Shown here one piece after another: positions 1 to 8,650 of a DNA stretch of 26,090 nucleotides (its first letter is position 1; each line of letters begins with the position of its first letter). Location of the stretch: assembly GCA_964432925.1 (NCBI GenBank), contig CAYSPM010000017.1:1-26090 (forward strand). Reading direction: 5' to 3'. Position numbers and translations under genes: made by a program. This DNA comes from CAYNTC01 sp964432925 (GTDB lineage: Bacteria > Planctomycetota > Phycisphaerae > Sedimentisphaerales > Anaerobacaceae). The notes under the pieces were generated by a model. The model saw only the letters and a list, made by a program, of their open reading frames with translations. It searched no databases and was not told the origin of the DNA.

Positions 1-97
1 TAAAATTCACTTCAGGTTGCCGTAAAATGTTGGGGCTTCAGACGCGGTGCAGTAGCACGGACCGGCCTTAATACATGGAGGCACAACCCATATCCCC

Positions 98-2269
98 TTA
101 TCGTGTCCGCTGTGTTGTTGTCTTTTCTGTTATGCCGAGTTCAGCAAGAGCTGCTCTACGCGAAAGCTTGAGTCTGCCCTGCTCATCGATGGCTATCAGC
201 TTGACCGGTATTAGGTCACCTGCTTTGCACACATCCTCGACGTTCTTGACGTACCCTTCGCTAAGTTCACTAATGTGACAAAGACCTTCAACGCCCGGTG
301 TGATTTCGGCAAATACACCAAAGTCCTTTACAGTAACCACCTTCGCTTGCCTGTATGTGCGCCCCACTTCGGGTGGCTGCGTAAGTGACTCGATGATTTC
401 TTTAGCCTTGAGATGCCCATCTCCACCCAAACAACTGATGTAAATAGTGCCATCCTCTTCGATTTCGATCTTCGTTTCGGTCTGATCCTGGATGCTCTTT
501 ATCATCTTGCCAGCAGGTCCGATCACCTTGCCGATATACTCAGGGTCTATCTCAAGAGTTATCAACTTAGGTGCATATTTGCTTATCTCAGCTCTGGGTT
601 CACTGATAACATTGTTCATGGTTTCCAGAATCCGGAGTCGAGCCTCTTTTGCACGCTGCAAAGCCTCAACCATGATTTTGTGAGGCAGACCCTGAGCTTT
701 GATATCAAGCTGTATAGCTGTGATACCATCGACGGTACCGGCGACTTTAAAATCCATATCACCAAAGTGGTCCTCCTCGCCAATGATGTCCGTGATTAAT
801 ATATATTTACCAGCTTCATCACTAACCATTCCTATGGATATGCCGGCAACAGCGTTGCTAATCGGAACGCCGGCGTCCATCAGGGCCAGCGAGCCGCCGC
901 AGACCGATGCCATTGAACTTGAACCGTTCGACTCGGTGATATCTGAAACGACACGAATAGTATAGGCAAATCTGTCTTCCGGTGGTCTGACGGCTGCTAA
1001 GGCCCGTTCTGCAAGTGCTCCGTGTCCAATTTCACGACGGCCGGGACCGCGAATCGGCCTTACTTCGCCAACGGAAAAGGGTGGAAAATTGTAGTGAAGC
1101 GTGAAGTTTTGAGCGTACTCATCTAACAAACCATCGATGATTTGCGCATCCCTTATGGTTCCAAGAGTCGCGCTGACGATGGCTTGTGTTTCACCCCTTG
1201 TGAACAATGCCGAGCCATGCGTTCTGGGCAGGATACCTACCTCACACGAAATTGGGCGAATATCGTTATAACCCCTTCCATCCGGTCTTTTGCCCTGCAA
1301 AATGAGCTCACGGACGACCTGACTTTCCACCTTCTCAAATATGCGTTTTAACATGGCCTTGTCGCACTTTGATGGGGTCTTCTCTGTAGCGTCTGAAGCT
1401 TCCGGCTGAGAATCTTCACCGTTACCGCAATACTCAGAATCAAGTTGTTCAAAAAGCTCTTCGACGGCTTTGTTTCTCTGACGCTTGTCCGGTGTCTGCT
1501 TGATCTGCAGCATCTGATGCGCTTTTTGTGAATAGAGTTGCAAGTAGAGTTCCTGATCTATTTCGACAAGGGGAGTTTCCTTTTCGACACCGACTTTGTC
1601 CCTAAGTTCCTCAATCATATCGCAGATCTGACAGACAGTCTCATGCGCAACCAACACGCTGTCAGCGATGACTTGCTCGGGCAACGCTTTTGCCCCGAGC
1701 TCTATCATGTTGATTGCTTCATTTCGTCCTCCGAGCAGGAGATTCAGATCAACCTGCTCGAGCTGCTTGTGTGTCGGGTTAACCACAAATTCCCCGTTAA
1801 GTCTGCCTAATCTGCAGATTCCGAGGGGTCCTTGAAACGGGATCCTGCTAATTGCCAGTGCCGCGCTTGCACCTATCATCGCCGGCACATCGGGGTCATT
1901 CTCCTGGTCAGCGCTCAGAACGGAAGCAGTAATTTGTACCTCCTGGAAATAACCATCTGGGAACAGCGGACGAATGGGCCTATCAATCATTCTGGCTGTC
2001 AGGATTTCCTTTGTAGTGGGCCTTCCCTCGCGTTTGATGAATCCGCCCGGGAACTTACCTGCAGCGCTTTGCTTCTCACGGTACTCAACGCTGAGCGGGA
2101 AGAAATCGATGTCCTCATTTCGTGGGGGTGCGGTAACAGCAGCAACAAGGACTACGGTTTCACCATACTGAACAATAACAGTCCCATCGGCCTGCTTACC
2201 AACTTTGCCGGTTTCGATAGATAAAATCCTACCACTGATTTCTCTCTCAACTCTGTGTACATTAAACAT
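98..2269 (-). CDS. pnp: Polyribonucleotide nucleotidyltransferase (PNPase)
   Basis: PNPase is a phosphorolytic 3'-to-5' exoribonuclease acting in mRNA turnover in the cytoplasm. At 723 residues it has the usual family length. The first RNase PH-like domain carries the conserved AAGKFPGGFIKREGRP and IDRPIRPLFP segments (about 69-103). The second starts at GKRPDGRGY (about 326) and has the SNGSSSMASVCGGS loop (about 447-460) and the acidic catalytic segment around 494-506. A KH domain with GPAG (about 584-587) and a C-terminal S1 domain (about 638-704) follow. An acidic, low-complexity insert lies at about 282-303, between the helical linker and the second PH domain. The ATG is preceded by AGAGGT with 5-nt spacing. 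It lies 119 bp downstream of rpsO on the same strand, the classic rpsO-pnp arrangement. Confidence 0.98.
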   Translation of the reverse strand: MFNVHRVEREISGRILSIETGKVGKQADGTVIVQYGETVVLVAAVTAPPRNEDIDFFPLSVEYREKQSAAGKFPGGFIKREGRPTTKEILTARMIDRPIRPLFPDGYFQEVQITASVLSADQENDPDVPAMIGASAALAISRIPFQGPLGICRLGRLNGEFVVNPTHKQLEQVDLNLLLGGRNEAINMIELGAKALPEQVIADSVLVAHETVCQICDMIEELRDKVGVEKETPLVEIDQELYLQLYSQKAHQMLQIKQTPDKRQRNKAVEELFEQLDSEYCGNGEDSQPEASDATEKTPSKCDKAMLKRIFEKVESQVVRELILQGKRPDGRGYNDIRPISCEVGILPRTHGSALFTRGETQAIVSATLGTIRDAQIIDGLLDEYAQNFTLHYNFPPFSVGEVRPIRGPGRREIGHGALAERALAAVRPPEDRFAYTIRVVSDITESNGSSSMASVCGGSLALMDAGVPISNAVAGISIGMVSDEAGKYILITDIIGEEDHFGDMDFKVAGTVDGITAIQLDIKAQGLPHKIMVEALQRAKEARLRILETMNNVISEPRAEISKYAPKLITLEIDPEYIGKVIGPAGKMIKSIQDQTETKIEIEEDGTIYISCLGGDGHLKAKEIIESLTQPPEVGRTYRQAKVVTVKDFGVFAEITPGVEGLCHISELSEGYVKNVEDVCKAGDLIPVKLIAIDEQGRLKLSRRAALAELGITEKTTTQRTR

Positions 2270-2319
2270 ATATTACCTCTTTGACAAGTGTATGGTTAAA
2301 CATGGAGGACACCCCCTTG

Positions 2320-2335
2320 TTGGCATTAATGCCAA
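2320..2335. repeat. Perfect 16-bp palindrome in the rpsO-pnp spacer
   Basis: The bases TTGGCATTAATGCCAA form a perfect palindrome between the rpsO stop and the pnp ribosome binding site. It could be a protein binding site or part of a spacer RNA hairpin. In enterobacteria the rpsO-pnp spacer holds hairpins processed by RNase III for pnp autoregulation, but this one is short and has no real loop, so such a role is only a suggestion. Confidence 0.45.
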
Positions 2336-2388
2336 AGCTACAAATGCACGAATAGTCAGTTTGTACATTGTTGCTTTCCTCTGCCGCT

Positions 2389-2655
2389 TCACTTCCGCAA
2401 GCCGAGCCGGGATATTATTTTCCGATAACGCTCGACGTCTTTCTTACCGACGTACTTGAGCAGCGAGGATCTTGTCCCAACCATTTTTAGTAGACCACGA
2501 CGAGAAGAATGGTCTTTTTGATGAGTCTTGAGATGCCCGGTGAGGTCATTTATCTTTCTGGTTAGCAAAGCAATTTGCACCTCTGGTGAACCTGTATCCC
2601 CCTCGTGGGCCTCAAAATCATTGATTATTTTCTGTTTTTCCTGCATTGTCAGCAT
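2389..2655 (-). CDS. rpsO: 30S ribosomal protein S15
   Basis: S15 is a primary 16S rRNA-binding protein of the small subunit platform. The 88-residue product matches the family length and carries its signatures: DTGSPEVQIALLT near residue 20, the HQKDHSSRRGLLKMV stretch near 45-59, and a C-terminal RLGLRK. The first ATG is kept because GGAAGGA lies 12 nt upstream and the length then fits the family. A second ATG three codons in is possible but less likely. It is the first gene of the rpsO-pnp unit. Confidence 0.98.
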   Translation of the reverse strand: MLTMQEKQKIINDFEAHEGDTGSPEVQIALLTRKINDLTGHLKTHQKDHSSRRGLLKMVGTRSSLLKYVGKKDVERYRKIISRLGLRK

Positions 2656-2723
2656 GTTTCGTACAAATCCTTCCGTATTTTGTGTTGGTCGCCTCTATAA
2701 ATCTGACATTTTTCAAACCTTAG

Positions 2724-2752
2724 ATTTTATGAGCTAATACGGTAATTTGCAA
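2724..2752 (-). promoter_or_regulatory. Sigma70-like promoter for rpsO-pnp
   Basis: On the minus strand, TTGCAA (2747-2752) and TAAAAT (2724-2729) are separated by exactly 17 bp. Transcription would start near 2717, giving a leader of about 60 nt before the rpsO start. Position and orientation fit the operon. This is a sequence match only. Confidence 0.6.
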
Positions 2753-2892
2753 GAGTTTTTCGATATTATCAATACAAAAAAAAATCCCATTGTTGCGTAT
2801 GCACAATCTTTGTCATAACTTATACTTCTTTATTCTTGACATTAGATGTCGATGTTTCTTACGGTAGGCTCTTTAGTGTGGTAGCGACAACT

Positions 2893-3303
2893 CTACTTTG
2901 CCCTTTTCTGCTGGAGAAAAGCTTCCAGTATCTCGGCTGCGGCGACTGCATCCGAACGTTTTAGCATTTGGGCTTTTTTTAATTCAGCGGAGGCGAGCTT
3001 TTCTTCGGCGCTAAAACTGGTCAACCGCTCATCTTGAAGGTACACTGGGATGCCAATATATTGTCTGAGACGCTCGACAAACTTACGAACGAGTCTGGTT
3101 TGTGCGCTTTCGGAGTCATCCATATTCAGAGGCAGACCAACAACAATAGCTTCGACACCCTCTTTCTGTACAACAGCCGCGATTTTTGTCAATAGCTCCT
3201 TCTGACCTAAAATTACATTCAGAGGCGAAGCGATGGTCTCAGCAGCATCGCAAATTGCTAATCCCGTGCGCTTACTGCCATAATCTATCGCCAAATATCT
3301 CAT
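2893..3303 (-). CDS. ruvX: RuvX/YqgF-family Holliday-junction resolvase-like nuclease
   Basis: The protein belongs to the YqgF/RuvX RNase H-fold family, linked to 16S rRNA 5'-end processing and proposed as a Holliday-junction resolvase. From the chosen ATG it is 136 residues, close to the usual 138. Visible motifs are the N-terminal LAIDYGSKRTGLA (catalytic Asp near residue 6), VVGLPLNMDDSES near the middle, and LQDERLTSF followed by KRSDAVAAAEILE near the C-terminus, with the expected acidic residues. The open frame extends 22 codons upstream to an ATG at 3369, but those residues do not resemble the family, so the start at 3303 is preferred. Shine-Dalgarno support is weak. It lies 117 bp downstream of the manC-like gene and may share its transcript. 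Confidence 0.9.
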   Translation of the reverse strand: MRYLAIDYGSKRTGLAICDAAETIASPLNVILGQKELLTKIAAVVQKEGVEAIVVGLPLNMDDSESAQTRLVRKFVERLRQYIGIPVYLQDERLTSFSAEEKLASAELKKAQMLKRSDAVAAAEILEAFLQQKRAK

Positions 3304-3420
3304 TTTATCGCAGTTTACTCTGGTACTGTTTTGGTTCCATGTAATATGAGCAGGTGGTCCGCGATGCATCGAGCCTCACGGTAGGCCTGACAGAATCTTG
3401 TAACAGATATTTGCTTTTAT

Positions 3421-4509
3421 TCACAGGTACTCGTCTCCACTGTGCTGTTTAATGAGGTCTAGCAGGTCTTTTAGTCTTTGAGTCTTCTCGATAGGACATA
3501 CAAGTGTAGCGTTATCACTGTGGGCAACAACTATTTTCTCAAGGCCGATAGCAGCAATTAAGTGTCCCTTGTCTTCGGTGACAACGATACTATTCTTGCA
3601 GTCAAGCAGCTCACTGACGCCGGCTACAACAATGTTACCGTTATTGTCTGACGTGATAACATCGGCAAGGGCGGCGAAGGAGCCCATATCCAGCCATCGG
3701 CATTCAAGCTTTATGGCGTGAACGCTCTCGGCTTTTTCCATAACCGCAAAGTCAATACTGATCTTGGGTAATTTCACGAACCATTCTTCAAGCGATTTCT
3801 CCTGATTTGGGCCGTCCCAGTTGGCTGCGATTCTGCGAAGGGATTCGGAGGCTTGTGGTAGGAACCTATCCAAGTTAGCTAAAATAGTCTTGGCTTTCCA
3901 GACAAACATGCCCGAATTCCAGAAATATTGTCCGCTCTGAAGATACTGCTTAGCTGTTTCCTCATCCGGCTTTTCCTTAAAGGCCTCAACGGTGTATACT
4001 TCGTTCGCGCATTTAGGACAGCTTCTACTGTTAGTGCACTTGATATAGCCAAGCTGTGTACTTGGAAAGGTTGGTTTTATGCCGAAGGTAATCAAGGCAT
4101 TCGGATTGTCACTTACGAATGTCAGTGCGTCTTTCAGCGCACCTTGGAAGACTTCAACAGGCTCTATTAGTTGGTCAGCCGTGACGACTGCCATTCGGGC
4201 TTCAGGGTCAAACTTGGCAAGAATCGTGGCAGCCAAACCTATAGCTCCTGCCGTGTCTCGTACGGTTGGCTCAGCGATAACGTTATTGAATGGCAGCTCC
4301 CGCAGCTCCTCACGGACGATATCCGCATAGCCCGCATTGGTAAGAACAATTATGTTCCTCGTATCAAAAATCGGTGCTAACCTGTCAAAGCAGCAACCAA
4401 GAAGTGTTTGGCCATTGATAAGCTTCAGGACTTGTTTCGGGCGTTTTTGCCGGCTAAGAGGCCACAATCTTTTGCCAGTACCCCCCGCCATTACAACTGC
4501 GTAATTCAT
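3421..4509 (-). CDS. manC: Mannose-1-phosphate guanylyltransferase (GDP-mannose pyrophosphorylase)
   Basis: This enzyme makes GDP-mannose from mannose-1-phosphate and GTP for glycans and polysaccharides. The 362-residue product has the nucleotidyltransferase signature AGGTGKRLWPLSR at about 8-20 followed by KRPKQ. It also has EPTVRDTAGAIGLAA (about 80-94), EKP (about 179-181), a YFWNSGMFVW segment and SIDFAVMEKA. It lacks the C-terminal cupin isomerase domain of bifunctional ManC and so resembles single-function enzymes. One oddity is TADQ at about 110-113, where many relatives have P(A/S)DH. Another is a CxxC at C164/C167 with C158 nearby, in the loop before the EKP motif. GAGGG lies 8 nt upstream of the ATG. 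A gap of 188 bp separates it from the helicase gene upstream, so it may have its own promoter. Confidence 0.9.
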   Translation of the reverse strand: MNYAVVMAGGTGKRLWPLSRQKRPKQVLKLINGQTLLGCCFDRLAPIFDTRNIIVLTNAGYADIVREELRELPFNNVIAEPTVRDTAGAIGLAATILAKFDPEARMAVVTADQLIEPVEVFQGALKDALTFVSDNPNALITFGIKPTFPSTQLGYIKCTNSRSCPKCANEVYTVEAFKEKPDEETAKQYLQSGQYFWNSGMFVWKAKTILANLDRFLPQASESLRRIAANWDGPNQEKSLEEWFVKLPKISIDFAVMEKAESVHAIKLECRWLDMGSFAALADVITSDNNGNIVVAGVSELLDCKNSIVVTEDKGHLIAAIGLEKIVVAHSDNATLVCPIEKTQRLKDLLDLIKQHSGDEYL

Positions 4510-4697
4510 TGCTCAGCCCTCGTTACTCCAAGAGAGGATATAACGCCGAAATGCTTGTTAATAATAACTGCAAAGGTCATCATGCCCAGTACTCCTTCCT
4601 ATATGTTGGATTTTACCACAATAAGCAAAAAGAACAAGCAGATTGTAGTAATCGCAGAGTTTCAAAGCAGCTAAATTTATTCTTTCCCAGAAATGTA

Positions 4698-6821
4698 TCA
4701 GGAATATGAAAGATCGGCGTATTTTGCCATGAGAGACTTCGTTTGGCCAGTGTTAAATCTGACGACGACTATACTGTCCTCTCCTATATCGATAAACTCC
4801 TTGACGCGACCAAGGCCGAAAGATTTATGTCTAACTAACTGCCCAGCTACGAAATGCGGTAAGGTGAAGTCAGCCTCTTCTGCATTTTCATAGCTGTAGT
4901 CATCTTCTTCATGTACCTCGTTCAATTCGCATCCCATTTCAAAAAGAAACGGTGATGGGATTGTCCGCAAGAGCTGGCCACGAAATGTTCGATATCTCGC
5001 ATAGCTTATATATAGACCCATTTTAGCGCGGGTTATACCGACGAAAAAGAGCCTGCGCTCTTCTTCCATGTCATCCTCATTATCTGTGTTTGATCTTTCG
5101 TGCGGTAACAAATTATCTTCGAGGCCAATTATAAAGACGTGCACAAATTCAAGGCCTTTAGCTGCATGCAGGGTCATAAGGGCAACACGGTCGTTAGACG
5201 CGTCATACGCATCAATGTCACTGAACAACGATATTTCCTGTAAATAGTCAATCAAAGATGGCTGCTCCGTCTGCTGATCGTATTGGGCAACGGCATTTAT
5301 CAACTCGTCAACGTTTTCAAGCGCATTTATGCCCTCGGCGCCGGTGTCTTGCAGAGACTTTTTTAATCCAGATTCGATAACAACACGCTCTGTAAGTGGT
5401 GCAACCTGGCCCGTGACATCCTTTTTGAATCCATCGAGCATGTTAATAAACGCTGTGAGCTTGGCCTTTGTGCCTTTGGAAAGCGAAGCAATATGTTCTG
5501 CCCTTCTAAGTGCCTCGAAAAACGTGATTCCACTTGCAGCAGCATATCCGCGCACCCTATCGACGGTTATTTTGCCGATGCCACGAGCCGGCGTATTGAT
5601 GATGCGCAAAAGTGCGATCTCATCGCTGGGATTGACAAGGACCTTCAAGTATGCCAGCACGTCGCGGATTTCCTTTCTATTGTAGAATTCCACGCCGCGT
5701 ACGACCTGATACGGTATTTTGCTGTGGATGAATGCCTCTTCGAGCACCCTGCTCATAGCGTTAACACGATAGAACACAGCTATGTCCTTTAGAGAGATAC
5801 CCTCATCGGTTAGCTGCCCTATCTGTTGGGTGACACCCTGAGATTCTTGTGTTTCGTCTTCAAAGCTTGTTACGACGACATCCTCTGCGCGTGGCTTTGT
5901 AGGAAGGAGCTTTTTCGGCTTTCGGTTTTTGTTAATGGTTATCAACTTGTCCGCCACTTCGAGAACGTTGGGTGTACTGCGAAAGTTTTCTTCGAGCTTG
6001 ACTACCATTGCATTGGGCCAGTCTTTTTCAAAGGCCAGGATGTTGCGAATGTCCGCGCCCCGCCAACGATAAATTGACTGATCAGGATCACCTGTTGCGC
6101 AGATATTGTTGTGCTGTGAAACAAGGGCTTTGGCAATTCGATACTGGGCGTGGTTGGTGTCCTGGTATTCGTCAATCAGTAGGAATCTAAAACGGTCGCT
6201 AAGCTCGGCGCAAACGTCGAGATGGCTTTCGAGTAGAAACGCCGTTTTCATCAGCAGGTCGTCGAAATCCAGGCCATTTCTTTCGGTCAAAATTTGCTGG
6301 TAGTGCTCGTAAATCCTCGCCAATGTTCGGTAGAAAAAACCATCGGCTTTCGCCTTAAAAGCATTAACGTCAATAAGGATGTTCTTTAGTTTAGAAATGG
6401 CCTCGAGCATACGAGCAGGCGGGAAATTACCGGTATCAAGCTCACAATCTTTGATCGCCTGCTTGATACATCTGGACTGGTCGCTTTCGTCGTAAATGCT
6501 GAAGTTTGGCTTTATGCCGGCACTATCGGCATATTGCCGGAGAATCCTAACGCATAAGGAGTGGAAAGTGCTGATATGAACTGCTGCGGATGCACCAAGA
6601 GAGGTCGCCCTTTGGCGCATTTCGTTGGCTGCCTTATTAGTGAAAGTTATTGCGCAAATGTTGTACGGCTTTATGCCTGAGTCAATTAAAGCCGCGATTC
6701 GGTAAGTAATGACGCGGGTTTTGCCGCTACCTGGGCCAGCGAGTACAAGCAGCGGTCCTTCTCTATGAAAGACAGCTTTCTTTTGTGAGGGTGTCAATTG
6801 TCGTGAAAGGCTATCGTGCAT
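4698..6821 (-). CDS. pcrA: UvrD/PcrA-type superfamily 1A DNA helicase
   Basis: This is an ATP-dependent 3'-to-5' DNA helicase for repair and for clearing replication obstacles. All SF1A motifs are visible in the 707 residues: Walker A GPGSGKT (29-35), TFTNKAANEM (59-68), DEYQDT (217-222), GDPDQSIYRWRGA, LEENFRS, and near the C-terminus TLHAAKGLEF and ERRLFFVGITRAK. The last ~50 residues contain VRHKSFGLGRVKEF, resembling the Tudor-like C-terminal domain of PcrA/UvrD that contacts RNA polymerase. That argues for PcrA/UvrD rather than Rep. The start lies 21 bp after the stop of the repeat-protein gene, so it appears to be the last gene of that operon. The PcrA versus UvrD name is a matter of convention. 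Confidence 0.95.
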   Translation of the reverse strand: MHDSLSRQLTPSQKKAVFHREGPLLVLAGPGSGKTRVITYRIAALIDSGIKPYNICAITFTNKAANEMRQRATSLGASAAVHISTFHSLCVRILRQYADSAGIKPNFSIYDESDQSRCIKQAIKDCELDTGNFPPARMLEAISKLKNILIDVNAFKAKADGFFYRTLARIYEHYQQILTERNGLDFDDLLMKTAFLLESHLDVCAELSDRFRFLLIDEYQDTNHAQYRIAKALVSQHNNICATGDPDQSIYRWRGADIRNILAFEKDWPNAMVVKLEENFRSTPNVLEVADKLITINKNRKPKKLLPTKPRAEDVVVTSFEDETQESQGVTQQIGQLTDEGISLKDIAVFYRVNAMSRVLEEAFIHSKIPYQVVRGVEFYNRKEIRDVLAYLKVLVNPSDEIALLRIINTPARGIGKITVDRVRGYAAASGITFFEALRRAEHIASLSKGTKAKLTAFINMLDGFKKDVTGQVAPLTERVVIESGLKKSLQDTGAEGINALENVDELINAVAQYDQQTEQPSLIDYLQEISLFSDIDAYDASNDRVALMTLHAAKGLEFVHVFIIGLEDNLLPHERSNTDNEDDMEEERRLFFVGITRAKMGLYISYARYRTFRGQLLRTIPSPFLFEMGCELNEVHEEDDYSYENAEEADFTLPHFVAGQLVRHKSFGLGRVKEFIDIGEDSIVVVRFNTGQTKSLMAKYADLSYS

Positions 6822-6842
6822 GACCTAAAGCTTGTGCAGGTA

Positions 6843-8624
6843 TCAGCCGGACTCGGCCTCTTGTCTTTTTAGCTTTTCTTCCTCCTGCTGGAGTTGCTTG
6901 TAGAGGTCCGGCCTCTCTATCCTTATGCGACTCAATAAATTGCGCCGCAGATTAGGTGGATACTGCAGGTCATTGAGAAAATCCAGAAGAGCCAAGTACC
7001 TCAAAACAGGCAATTCAGGCAGATCAACTCTAAACTCTTCGCCGTATTGGGATCTGTATAAGTCCATGATATCTTTAGCCATTTTTTCTCTGGCAAATGC
7101 TTCGTCGTCGTCACGCATTGCATACCTGAAGTAGCCTTCCCTCAGAAGCGCAACTATTTGTTCCTTGGCATTATAAATCTCTATGCTTTGGAGCTCTTCC
7201 CGCATGCGCATTCTCATAAAGGTGACCAGCGGCACCTTGAACTTTTCAAGGGGGTAGAGTTCCCGTAGTTGATTATAGATTCTGTGGGCCTGGTCAATAT
7301 GGCCTGTCTGATAGAAGGAAAAGGCTGCATTAGTGAGCATGTTGCGGTGGCCATCCTTTAATGACTCTACTGAACCCTTTGCCTCGGGGATCTGTCCGTA
7401 TTTCTCAATTACCGCGAGCCGAGATTTGTTGTACGCATCAAACATTCTCAAATCCGACCGTAAAAAAATATCCTTCATTATCGTTTTCGTAGTCTTAGCC
7501 GAAGCATCAATCCGAACTTCGACAGGGATGTCATAAATAAATATCTTTCCGTTGCGGAAGAGATCCTGTAAACAATGCCCCACAATGCGGTCGGTGTTTG
7601 TCTCATGTATATCCATTTCGCGATCCTCCTGTTCGGCCAATACCCGCAAACCCTTGATTGCCCAATACATGGCGTGACAATCCGGATGACGCCAGTCCAG
7701 CGGGAAACGCTTGTTAGGGTCACTGAAATCAACAGGGCCATAAGTTTTGTTCAACTCGTGCATCATGACCGGATCGAGCTTCCAGGTGTTGCGCAGGTGA
7801 TGGGCCTTAGCAAAAAGGTCAAAATTCTCCAAAGCCGATGTGCCCCTGAAATTGTCTATGACCTGAAAGGCAGCAGGACTAAACCTGCCAGGGTTCTGCC
7901 TTAGGGCTAGATAGTTATCTACAAGCTCGTCCTCATCGGCAAATGAGCTGTCGGAGGACTTCAGGGCATCGAGTAGTGACGCCATATTCGCATCGCCTGC
8001 AATCTGCTGGAAAGTTGTAGGAACTCTAGTAAGAGCTTCGAAATATTCGTTGTCGGCTGGGCCAAGCAAAGGCTCCATGGCAAGGGCAAATTGAATTTTG
8101 TAGTACTTTTGTGCATCGTCTGAGACACCACCGATTTTGTGCTGTAATATTCTTGCAAGCTCACGATACAATTCAATCGATTTTGGATTCAGCGGTATAC
8201 CCTGGTCACGAAGCAGCTCATAGCCATTTTTCACCCATTGCCACCTCTGGTCGGGCTGATTTGCCGGTATGGCTACAGATATATTGTAGGCCATGTTCCA
8301 TGCCTGAAACTCCCAGACCGCTGCAAAGCGGGGCTGGAGAGTAGTTATCCAATCAGCGAGTTGTTTCGCATCGAAAAACTGCCCCTGCTCTTTGAGCTTG
8401 TCTGCCCGCATCCACAAAATATCGACAACCAACCCACGAAAAGCACCCATTGCAACTGTTGCAAAGGCAAGTGAGGGTGGCGCATTTTCAAGAGGCTCAT
8501 TGATTATAAGCTTCATTTGCTGACGCTGGGTGTTTATGTAATCCAACTGCCCGCCAGCTACAATCAGTAAAACAGCCGCAACAACGAGACAAATAAAGCA
8601 GATTAAGGTGTCACGCAAACGCAT
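6843..8624 (-). CDS. Membrane-anchored repeat protein of unknown function
   Basis: No function can be assigned. The 593-residue protein starts with one hydrophobic helix (about 7-25), so most of it is probably extracytoplasmic. It is rich in helices with Tyr, Trp and Leu spaced as in TPR-like solenoids. The segment at about 49-115, with GAFRGLVVDILWMRADKL and a QLADWITTLQPRFAAVWEF stretch followed by AWNMAYNISV, is one I associate with conserved Planctomycetota/Verrucomicrobiota proteins, recalled rather than searched. The C-terminus is a charged Glu/Lys/Gln coiled-coil-like tail. It begins 26 bp after the ABC permease and ends 21 bp before the helicase. It is therefore probably an operon partner and perhaps an accessory subunit of the ABC system. 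Confidence 0.8.
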   Translation of the reverse strand: MRLRDTLICFICLVVAAVLLIVAGGQLDYINTQRQQMKLIINEPLENAPPSLAFATVAMGAFRGLVVDILWMRADKLKEQGQFFDAKQLADWITTLQPRFAAVWEFQAWNMAYNISVAIPANQPDQRWQWVKNGYELLRDQGIPLNPKSIELYRELARILQHKIGGVSDDAQKYYKIQFALAMEPLLGPADNEYFEALTRVPTTFQQIAGDANMASLLDALKSSDSSFADEDELVDNYLALRQNPGRFSPAAFQVIDNFRGTSALENFDLFAKAHHLRNTWKLDPVMMHELNKTYGPVDFSDPNKRFPLDWRHPDCHAMYWAIKGLRVLAEQEDREMDIHETNTDRIVGHCLQDLFRNGKIFIYDIPVEVRIDASAKTTKTIMKDIFLRSDLRMFDAYNKSRLAVIEKYGQIPEAKGSVESLKDGHRNMLTNAAFSFYQTGHIDQAHRIYNQLRELYPLEKFKVPLVTFMRMRMREELQSIEIYNAKEQIVALLREGYFRYAMRDDDEAFAREKMAKDIMDLYRSQYGEEFRVDLPELPVLRYLALLDFLNDLQYPPNLRRNLLSRIRIERPDLYKQLQQEEEKLKRQEAESG

Positions 8625-8650
8625 AGAACATTAACAAGCTGCCATAATGA

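Noticed and set aside
1..97. Partial gene at the left edge
   Set aside because: Frames on both strands are short or interrupted, and no terminator or coding signal is recognisable in these bases.
2776..2784. Run of nine A (T-run on the minus strand) downstream of ruvX as an intrinsic terminator
   Set aside because: The only nearby stem is about 5 bp with a G-U pair and is separated from the T-run by several bases, so it is not a convincing terminator.
2836..2841. TTGACA on the plus strand as a promoter
   Set aside because: No good -10 box at proper distance and no plus-strand gene downstream.
3304..3369. Extended 158-residue RuvX start
   Set aside because: The extra 22 residues do not match the family and the 136-residue form has the normal length.
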